Shown one piece after another: positions 48,806 to 58,062 of a stretch of DNA of 64,000 nt. How positions within the stretch are numbered: position 1 is the first letter of the stretch; every line of letters starts with the position of its first letter. Both the position numbers and the translations under genes were made by a program. The stretch is taken from the NCBI GenBank assembly GCA_046156035.1, contig JBJXEW010000011.1, forward strand, positions 10,168 through 74,167. The letters are read 5' to 3'. Source of the DNA: JAEUIX01 sp046156035 (GTDB taxonomy: Bacteria > Planctomycetota > Phycisphaerae > Phycisphaerales > UBA1924). The notes under the pieces were generated by a model. The model was not told where the DNA came from and searched no databases. It saw only the letters and a program-made list of their open reading frames with translations.

Positions 48806-50536
48806 TCAGGCCTTGGTGTGCATGGTCGGGGGCTTGGAGATCAGGAACGGCCCGAGTTGCAGGTGGTTCAGGCCCGATCGGTCCATCACATCAATCGCAT
48901 CGCCGGGCATGCTCGCGATCGGCTCCCCGTGCAGGTTGAAACTCGTGTTCAAAATCGCCCCGCGCCCCGTCTTCTCACGGAACTTCTTGATCAGCCGGTG
49001 ATACGACGGGTTCCACTCCGCCGTCACGATCTGTGGCCGCACCGTCCCGTCCTCCGGGTGCGTGCCCGCGGCGATCTGGTCCGCGTTCTTCGACGGGAAC
49101 GTCAGAATCATGTACGGCGCACGGATCCGCTTGGGGTTCACGAGATACTCATCCTGCGCCTCGTCCAGCACCGACGCCGCGAAGGGCATCCAGAAATCCC
49201 GGCTCTTGATCGCCCGGTTGATCAGCCGCACCACGTCCCGCCGCGACGGGTCGGCCATGATCGAGCGGTTGCCCAGGGCCCGCGCGCCAAACTCCTCACG
49301 CCCGTTCACGCGGGCCACCACCTCGCCGGAGGCCAGGAGCGTGGCCACAGCATCCTCGATATCCGCCGGCTCGCTCACGGCGTAGCCCTTGGCCCGTGCC
49401 GCGTCGGCCGCGACGCGGTAACTCTCGGTGGGCGGCTCCAGCCCCAGGTAAAACGCGCCCATGGGCTTGATGGTGTTCGCCTTGCCGATGCTCTCCAGGT
49501 AAGACCAGCAAGAGCCGATCGTGTTCGTCTCGTCGCCGCACGACGGGAACACATACACGTCCGTCACTTCCGGGATCGCGCACAGCACCTGGTTCACCTT
49601 CACGTTCATGAACACGCCGCCGGCCAGCCGCAGGTGCGAGCGCCCCGTCGCCTTCACCCAGTGCCGCACCCAGCGGGCCACGATCTGCTCGGTGAACATC
49701 TGCAGGCCCGCCATCACGTAGTCAAAGCGCACCATCTCCAGGCGCTCTTTCCAGTAGTCGTACGCGTAGTTGGCATCCGGCAGCCCGTTGGTCCGGCTCC
49801 AGCCACCGTCGTGCTCGTGATACGCGCTGGCAAAGATGTCGCGCACCGCCTCCACACGCTTGCCGCCCGCGTACGGCGCCATGCCCATCATTTTGTATTC
49901 GTGCTCGTTGGGCACCATCCCCATCAGCGACGTGATGATGTTCCACAGAATCCCGATCGAGTGCTCTTCCGCCACGCTCCCGATGCGCTTGAGCCGCCCC
50001 GCTTCGGGAACCGCCACCGTGGCGCACAACCCATCCCCCGCCCCGTCCAGCGTCAGCACCAAAGCGCCCTCATCCACGCCGGGACCGTAATACGCCGCCG
50101 CGGCGTGGCATCCGTGGTGCTCCATGAAGCCGATGCGCTTACCGCTCACGCCCCGGCTCACCAGCCCCGCGATGCGCTGCGGCCAGCGGTTCTTGTGCGC
50201 CCACGCCCGCAGGGGCGTGCGCCGCAGCAGCGCCCGCAGCCGCGCCTTCGCCGTCGTGTTGTTCTTGTACGCCAGCGTCTGGGCCTGCCTGTGCCCGGCC
50301 TCCGCCCCGCCCCGCCCCGGCGGCAGGTAATACTCACGCCCGGAGAAGATGTACCGGTCCACGTCCGTCCACTTCGCCCCCAGCCGGTCCAGCATCCGCT
50401 GGATGCTCTGCTCGGGAAACCCGTGGAAGTTCTTCACCCGCGAGGGCCGCTCTTCCTGCATGCCCATGAGCAACTCGCCGTCCCGCACGATCGCCGCGGC
50501 CGAGTTGTGCCCGTCGTGTATGCCGCACAGAAGCAT
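48806..50536 (-). CDS. Carbamoyltransferase (NodU/CmcH/TobZ family)
   Basis: 576 residues, the standard family length, from ATG 50536. N-terminal Kae1/ASKHA-like domain: GIHDGHNSAAAIVRDGE, EHHGCHAAAAYY (metal-binding His) and TLDGAGDG. The C-terminal YrdC-like domain has REEFGARALGNRSIMADP and ILNTSFNLHGEPI. Enzymes of this family make carbamoyl-adenylate from carbamoyl phosphate and ATP and transfer the carbamoyl group to a hydroxyl of an antibiotic, Nod factor or polysaccharide. The acceptor is unknown. The downstream methyltransferase is a likely partner. Confidence 0.92.
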   Translation of the reverse strand: MLLCGIHDGHNSAAAIVRDGELLMGMQEERPSRVKNFHGFPEQSIQRMLDRLGAKWTDVDRYIFSGREYYLPPGRGGAEAGHRQAQTLAYKNNTTAKARLRALLRRTPLRAWAHKNRWPQRIAGLVSRGVSGKRIGFMEHHGCHAAAAYYGPGVDEGALVLTLDGAGDGLCATVAVPEAGRLKRIGSVAEEHSIGILWNIITSLMGMVPNEHEYKMMGMAPYAGGKRVEAVRDIFASAYHEHDGGWSRTNGLPDANYAYDYWKERLEMVRFDYVMAGLQMFTEQIVARWVRHWVKATGRSHLRLAGGVFMNVKVNQVLCAIPEVTDVYVFPSCGDETNTIGSCWSYLESIGKANTIKPMGAFYLGLEPPTESYRVAADAARAKGYAVSEPADIEDAVATLLASGEVVARVNGREEFGARALGNRSIMADPSRRDVVRLINRAIKSRDFWMPFAASVLDEAQDEYLVNPKRIRAPYMILTFPSKNADQIAAGTHPEDGTVRPQIVTAEWNPSYHRLIKKFREKTGRGAILNTSFNLHGEPIASMPGDAIDVMDRSGLNHLQLGPFLISKPPTMHTKA

Positions 50537-50592
50537 CAACCTGCTCCATCGCCGGCCGCGCACGCGGCATCGCCGCAACGCAAGAACGACGC

Positions 50593-51789
50593 TTACGAGG
50601 CCAACTTTCGCAGCGCATCCACCTTGTCGAGTTTCTCCCACGTGAAGAACTCGATTTTTTCGCCGCGCTGCTCGCGCTTGGCCCGGTCGAAATACTGGCC
50701 GGTGTACGCGGCCCGCCCAAAGTGCCCGTGCCGCGCCGTGGGCGAGTAGATCGGCTTGCGCAGTTGCAGCGTCTCGATGATCTTCTTGGGCGTCAGCGCA
50801 AAGCACTCACGGATCGCCTTGGCGATCTTCCCCTCGTCCGCCTTGTTGGTGCCGAAGGTGTCCACGTACACGCTGGTGGGCTCGGCGACGCCGATCGCGT
50901 ACGAGAGTTGAATCTCGCACTGGTCCGCCAGGCCCGCGGCCACCACGTTCTTGGCGATGTACCGCGCCATGTACGCGGCAGACCGGTCCACCTTCGTCGG
51001 GTCCTTGCCGCTGAACGCGCCGCCGCCGTGGCGGCCCATGCCGCCGTAGGTGTCCACGATGATCTTGCGGCCAGTCAAGCCCGTGTCGCCGTGCGGCCCG
51101 CCGATCTCGAAGCGGCCGGTGGGGTTCACGTGCACAGTGATCCCCGGGTTCCACCACTGCCCCAGCACGGGCTTGATCACGTGCTCGATTGTTTGCTTCT
51201 TCAGGTCCCCCTGCCGGTCGTTCCAACTCGGGTCGTGCTGCGTGCTCAGCACCACCGTGTCGATGCGCTTGGGCTTCAGCCCGTCATACTCAACCGTCAC
51301 CTGGCTCTTGGCATCCGGCCGCAAGCCCGGCACCTTGTTCTCACGCCGCACCGTCGCCTGCTGCTCCACCAGCCGGTGGCTGATCTGGATCGCCAGCGGC
51401 ATGAACTCGGGGGTTTCGCTGGTGGCGTACCCGAACATCATGCCCTGGTCGCCCGCCCCCTCGCGGTCTACCCCCATGGCGATGTCGTTGCTCTGCTTGT
51501 TCAGTGCCACCATCACGCCGCAGGAGTCGGCATCGAAGCGCATGTCGCCGGAGGTGTACCCGATCTCGCGCACCGTCTCGCGCACAAGGTCCGGAATGCT
51601 CACGTACGTGTTGGTGGTGATCTCACCGGCCACCACGACCAGGCCCGTGCAGCAGAGCGTTTCGCAGGCCACGCGGCTGAACGGGTCATCCGCCAGCATC
51701 GCATCCAGCACGGCATCGGAAATCTGATCGGCAACCTTGTCCGGGTGGCCCATCGAGACGGATTCTGACGTGAAGAGGCGGGTGGACAT
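50593..51789 (-). CDS. metK: S-adenosylmethionine synthetase
   Basis: 398 residues from ATG 51789, with GGAG upstream. It makes SAM from methionine and ATP. Motifs: FTSESVSMGHPDKVADQISD (ATP-site His), ACETLCCTGLVVVAGEI, GAGDQGMMFGYA, the P-loop-like GGGAFSGKDPTKVDRS and the final HFGR. All family hallmarks are present. No known SAM-sensing riboswitch pattern is seen in the 290 bases upstream. The carbamoyltransferase-methyltransferase pair starts 57 bases after its stop, on the same strand. Confidence 0.96.
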   Translation of the reverse strand: MSTRLFTSESVSMGHPDKVADQISDAVLDAMLADDPFSRVACETLCCTGLVVVAGEITTNTYVSIPDLVRETVREIGYTSGDMRFDADSCGVMVALNKQSNDIAMGVDREGAGDQGMMFGYATSETPEFMPLAIQISHRLVEQQATVRRENKVPGLRPDAKSQVTVEYDGLKPKRIDTVVLSTQHDPSWNDRQGDLKKQTIEHVIKPVLGQWWNPGITVHVNPTGRFEIGGPHGDTGLTGRKIIVDTYGGMGRHGGGAFSGKDPTKVDRSAAYMARYIAKNVVAAGLADQCEIQLSYAIGVAEPTSVYVDTFGTNKADEGKIAKAIRECFALTPKKIIETLQLRKPIYSPTARHGHFGRAAYTGQYFDRAKREQRGEKIEFFTWEKLDKVDALRKLAS

Positions 51790-52078
51790 GCGAGACTCCG
51801 GAAAGGGGCCGCGGCGGCGCGGGCGGCGGCTTGCCGCCCGCAAAGGTGCGAAGGATAGCGCGACACCGGCAGAGGATCGTTCACCCCCCGCCCGTTGCGT
51901 CCGGGCCCCGCGGGCGTGAAGATGGGCCCAGCGCCATCGGAATTCGGCCTTTGATTGGTGGCAGCCTCCGCAAACCTGATGTAGACTCCGCACGGAAGGC
52001 TTCAGGGCTTGGCCCGCCGGGCGAACCCGGCGCGGCATGGTGGATCACGAAGGAAGAGACGATCGAGGGAGAGCAGAC

Positions 52079-53143
52079 ATGAACCGTTCATTCGCATTGG
52101 GCGCAAGCGCGCTCGCGTTGGTCATCGCGGCCGGCGCGGCACGTGCCGATGTGGTCGTGTCATACGGCCCGGGCACCTCGCCCGTGGTGCGGACTTTCAC
52201 GCCGCGGGGCGACGAGGTGGGCGGCTTTGAGGCCTACGACCGCGGCTTCGCGGGCGGTGTGCGCGTGGCCACCGGCGACGTGACTGGCGACGGCACCCCC
52301 GACGTGATCACCGTCGCGGGTCCGGGCGGTAACGGCCACGTCAAGGTCTTCGACGGCAATACCGGCGCCGAGGTCCGCTCCTTCTTCGCCTTTGACGGCT
52401 TCGTTGGCGGCGTGCAGGTGGCCGCGGGCGACGTCAACGGCGACGGCACGGACGACATCATCACTGGCGCGGGCGGCGGCGGGGCTGCCGGTGGGCACGT
52501 CAAGGTCTTCAGCGGCGCGACCGGCGCCGAGATCCGCTCCTTCTTCGCCTTCCCCGGCTTCGTGGGCGGGGTGACGGTGGCCGCGGGCGATGTGACCGGC
52601 GACGGCAAGGCGGACATCATCACCGGCGCGGGCCCCGGCGCGCCCGGCGGGCACGTCAAGGTCTTCGACGGCGTCTCGGGCGCGCAGGTCCGCTCCTTCT
52701 TCGCCTTCGGCGGCTTTGACGGCGGCGTCAGCGTGGCCGCGGGCGACCTTGACGGCGACGGGTTGAATGAGTTGGTCGTTGGAGCCGCGTCGCTGGCCTC
52801 GCACGTCAAGGTCTTCGACGGCGCCAGCCTCACCGAGCGTGCATCGTTCCTCGCCTTTGAGGGGTTCAACGGCGGCCTCTCGCTGGCGGTCGGCGACGTG
52901 GACAGCGACGGGCGCAGCGACCTGCTGGCGGGTGCCCTGAGCGGCGAGGCCCTGGTGAACGTGTTCAGCGCGAGTTTGAGGGCACGCGGCCCGGATGACC
53001 CCTTCATCTTCTTGCAGCCGTACAGTTTCTTGGCCGCGCCCCCGGGTTTCGACGGCGGCGTCTATGTCGCCGCGATCCCCGCGCCGGCCGTCGGCGGCCT
53101 CGCGGCAGTGGGCCTGGCCCTCGCCGCGCGTCGCCGTCGCTGA
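52079..53143 (+). CDS. Secreted FG-GAP/VCBS-type repeat protein with PEP-CTERM-like sorting tail
   Basis: 354 residues from ATG 52079, with GGGAGAG upstream. Residues 1-23 are a signal peptide ending ARA-D. Five consecutive repeats of about 60 residues follow, each built of GGVxVAxGDVxGDGxxDII (calcium-binding Asp-rich loop) and GHVKVFDGxxGAEVRSFFAF. This is an integrin-like FG-GAP propeller. The last 25 residues, FDGGVYVAAIPAPAVGGLAA then a helix and ARRRR, form a PEP-CTERM-like exosortase signal. The protein is likely surface-attached after processing. The repeats are also alike at DNA level (GTCAAGGTCTTCGACGGC recurs), which suggests recent unit duplication. Confidence 0.87.
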   Translation: MNRSFALGASALALVIAAGAARADVVVSYGPGTSPVVRTFTPRGDEVGGFEAYDRGFAGGVRVATGDVTGDGTPDVITVAGPGGNGHVKVFDGNTGAEVRSFFAFDGFVGGVQVAAGDVNGDGTDDIITGAGGGGAAGGHVKVFSGATGAEIRSFFAFPGFVGGVTVAAGDVTGDGKADIITGAGPGAPGGHVKVFDGVSGAQVRSFFAFGGFDGGVSVAAGDLDGDGLNELVVGAASLASHVKVFDGASLTERASFLAFEGFNGGLSLAVGDVDSDGRSDLLAGALSGEALVNVFSASLRARGPDDPFIFLQPYSFLAAPPGFDGGVYVAAIPAPAVGGLAAVGLALAARRRR

Positions 53144-53186
53144 AGCACGTTTCACCGGCGCACCACCAACACCGTGCAACCGTGCC

Positions 53187-53215
53187 ACGATCATCCCCGC
53201 CGCGGGGATGATCGT
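53187..53215. terminator. Perfect palindrome downstream of the FG-GAP gene
   Basis: ACGATCATCCCCG-CCG-CGGGGATGATCGT, 13-bp perfect stem, 43 bases after the FG-GAP stop and 36 bases before purM. There is no T-tract, so it could be a terminator or an operator for purM. Confidence 0.5.
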
Positions 53216-53250
53216 GTCGCTTTGCGCACGGCCCCCGCTACGCTCTGCGC

Positions 53251-54423
53251 ATGCCGCCCTCCGCATCTGCCCGCGCCCCCCTCACGTACGCGGGCGCCGG
53301 GGTTGACCTTGAGTCCAAGGACCGCTTCACCGACTCGCTCGTCTCGCTGATGAAGCGGACCCACGGGCCGCGCGTCATCCCCAACCCCGGCGGCTTCGCC
53401 GGCCTCTTCCGCCTCGACTTCAACAAGGGCCTCTTCCGCAAAAACTACAAAGACCCCGTCCTCGTCGCCTGCGCCGACGGCGTCGGCACCAAACTCAAAC
53501 TCGCCATCGAGTACGGCAAGGTCGACACCCTCGGCATCGACCTCGTCGCCATGAACATCAACGACATGATCGTTCAGGGCGCCGAGCCGCTTTTTTTCCT
53601 CGACTACATCGCCACCGGCAAGGTGGATCACGAGCAACTGAGCGCCATCATGCGCGGCATCGCTGAAGGGTGCCGCATCGCCCAGTGCGCCCTCCTCGGC
53701 GGCGAAACCGCCGAGATGGCCGGCCTCTACAAACCCGGCGACTTTGACCTCGCCGGCTTCGCCGTCGGCGTCGTCGAACTCGCACGCACGATCAAGGCCA
53801 CGCGCGTGGAAGTGGGCGATGTGGTGCTGGGGTTGGCCAGCGACGGCATCCACTCCAACGGCTACACGCTCGTGCGCACCGTCGTCGAGCACGCGGGGCT
53901 GGACCTGCACAAGGTGTACGACGAGTTGAACGAGCCCCGAGCGTCAGCGAGGGGGCCCAAGCGTGCTTCGCGCTCCCGCGCACGCCCGGGCGGTGTCCCG
54001 TCGCTCACGCTCCGGGCTCGCTCCGCACCCCTCGGCGAAGTCCTCCTCACACCCACACGCATCTACGCACGCCCCATCACCCGTCTCCTCTCCAACTACC
54101 GCGTCAAGCGGGTCATCTCCGGCATGGCCCACATCACCGGCTCGGGCCTGGCCGGCAACCTCTGCCGCGCACTCCACCCCAAGGTCGATGCCCACATCGA
54201 CACCGCCAGTTGGCCCCTCCCGCCCGTCTTCGCGTTTCTGCAACAGCGCGGCAACGTCGACACCGCCGAGATGCGCCGTGTCTTCAACATGGGCATCGGC
54301 TACTGCCTCATCGTCCGCCCCGCCTTCGCCGAGAGCGTCGCCGCGTCCCTCAAAAAACTCGGTGAGAAGGTCTACACCATCGGCCGCATCGAGCGTGGCA
54401 AGGGCGAGGTGGTGGAGCGATGA
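53251..54423 (+). CDS. purM: Phosphoribosylformylglycinamidine cyclo-ligase with a repeat-encoded insert
   Basis: 390 residues, longer than the usual 345. It closes the imidazole ring of purines (AIR synthesis). Motifs: LTYAGAGVDLESKDRF, ACADGVGTKLKLA, NINDMIVQGAEPLFFLDY, GGETAEMAGLY, GLASDGIHSNGYTLVR, HITGSGLAGNLCRALHP and FNMGIGY. Between ELNEP and GEVLLTPTRIY is an insert of about 32 residues (residues 229-260) rich in Arg, Ser and Ala, encoded by an imperfect palindrome (53932-54019). In standard PurM this is a short surface loop. Catalytic motifs are intact, so the enzyme should work. Confidence 0.94.
   Translation: MPPSASARAPLTYAGAGVDLESKDRFTDSLVSLMKRTHGPRVIPNPGGFAGLFRLDFNKGLFRKNYKDPVLVACADGVGTKLKLAIEYGKVDTLGIDLVAMNINDMIVQGAEPLFFLDYIATGKVDHEQLSAIMRGIAEGCRIAQCALLGGETAEMAGLYKPGDFDLAGFAVGVVELARTIKATRVEVGDVVLGLASDGIHSNGYTLVRTVVEHAGLDLHKVYDELNEPRASARGPKRASRSRARPGGVPSLTLRARSAPLGEVLLTPTRIYARPITRLLSNYRVKRVISGMAHITGSGLAGNLCRALHPKVDAHIDTASWPLPPVFAFLQQRGNVDTAEMRRVFNMGIGYCLIVRPAFAESVAASLKKLGEKVYTIGRIERGKGEVVER
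53932..54019. repeat. Palindromic element inside purM
   Basis: GAGCCCCGAGCGTCAGCGA (53932-53950) is complementary, with two mismatches, to TCGCTCACGCTCCGGGCTC (54001-54019). The centre also holds short palindromes (CGCGCTCCCGCGC). The 88-base element adds an in-frame Arg/Ser-rich insert. Confidence 0.78.
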
Positions 54424-54438
54424 ACGCCCGCCCCGCGC

Positions 54439-54963
54439 TCAACCGAGCGCAAAGCCCGCGATCTCCGCCTCGAACACGCTCTTGCCCTTCACGATCCCCT
54501 GAATCTCGCTGTTGAACCGCCGCGCCGTCGCACGCACTTCGCGGCAAAGAATAAACAGGTCGTCACCCGGCCGCACCTGCGTCCGGAACGCCGCCCGCTC
54601 AATGTGCGTGAACGCCGCCAGTTTCGCCACCGGCCAGCGCGAGTTGTACAGCCACGCCCCCAACTGCGCCCCGGCCTCCACCATCAGCACGCCCGGCAGA
54701 ATCGGCCGCCCCGGAAAGTGGCCCGGCACCCAGAAGGCATCCGGTCGCACCTGCCACAGGGCCACACCCTCCTTGTAGTCGCTCGTGTGCCACACGATGT
54801 GGTCCAAGAGCGCCATGTGGCCCCGGTGCGGGTTCACGCGCGCGATCTCGTCCCGCCCCACCAGACGCGCGGCAAGGTCCACGCCGCTGACATCGACGAT
54901 CAGCGCTTTCGCCTTCTTGGCGGGGCTCTCGGGCTGGGGTGCGGTCGCGGTCATGTGGCTCAC
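54439..54963 (-). CDS. Hotdog-fold 3-hydroxyacyl-ACP dehydratase (FabZ-like)
   Basis: 174 residues (ATG 54963, or ATG 54954 three codons later). Hotdog fold with WVPGHFPGRPILPGVLMVEA (the FabZ/FabA catalytic His and Gly-Pro loop), then QLGAWLY and FRTQVRPGDDLFI. The N-terminal 40 residues are an extension not found in E. coli FabZ. It dehydrates 3-hydroxyacyl chains on ACP, in fatty acid or related lipid synthesis. Convergent with purM, with 15 bases between the stops. Confidence 0.87.
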   Translation of the reverse strand: MSHMTATAPQPESPAKKAKALIVDVSGVDLAARLVGRDEIARVNPHRGHMALLDHIVWHTSDYKEGVALWQVRPDAFWVPGHFPGRPILPGVLMVEAGAQLGAWLYNSRWPVAKLAAFTHIERAAFRTQVRPGDDLFILCREVRATARRFNSEIQGIVKGKSVFEAEIAGFALG

Positions 54964-54998
54964 ACTCGGCCGCGGCAGGCACCTGCCGCACGCGGTGC

Positions 54999-55202
54999 TT
55001 ACTGCTTGCCCGCCTCCGGCTTCTTCTCGGCCTCAGGGCCGCGCAGCGTCAGAATCGCCGCCCGCACGTCCTGCGCGGCGTTCTTGACCTCCTGCATCGA
55101 CTGACGCACCCGCACGCCCGCGGCCTTGTTGCCGCCGATGGCCTTGGCCAGGTCGTCCTCGATCCCCGCGATGATCTGCTTGAGTTTGTTGAACGATTCC
55201 AA
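54999..55202 (-). CDS. Histone H1-like nucleoid protein (Hc1 family)
   Basis: 67 residues: MESFNKLKQIIAGIEDDLAK, then GNKAAGVRVRQSMQEVKNAA and a short Lys/Glu tail. The GNKAAGxRxRxxMQxxK segment is the hallmark of Hc1-like proteins described in Chlamydia and common in planctomycetes. It is much shorter and less basic than chlamydial Hc1 and may be a small DNA-binding or nucleoid-associated protein. Upstream is the divergent kinase gene at 55347; the FabZ-like gene lies 35 bases downstream and may be co-transcribed. Confidence 0.85.
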   Translation of the reverse strand: MESFNKLKQIIAGIEDDLAKAIGGNKAAGVRVRQSMQEVKNAAQDVRAAILTLRGPEAEKKPEAGKQ

Positions 55203-55346
55203 GGTTCAGCCTCCCTAGAGCGGGTAACGCGCCAGACCGCGCGATGGGCCCCGCCGGGCGGATTCTAGACCGATTGCCGCCCGGGTGGTCCCACGGTCCC
55301 CGCAGGTCTCCAACGTGTTCGGACCCATCGGGTACGCTGCGCCCTC

Positions 55347-58037
<2,691 letters not shown>

Positions 58038-58062
58038 ACCGCCAACCCTCTACTCTCCCCCG

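Noticed and set aside
51790..52078. SAM or SAH riboswitch upstream of metK
   Set aside because: No known conserved core of either riboswitch class could be matched by eye; only ordinary GC-rich hairpins are seen.
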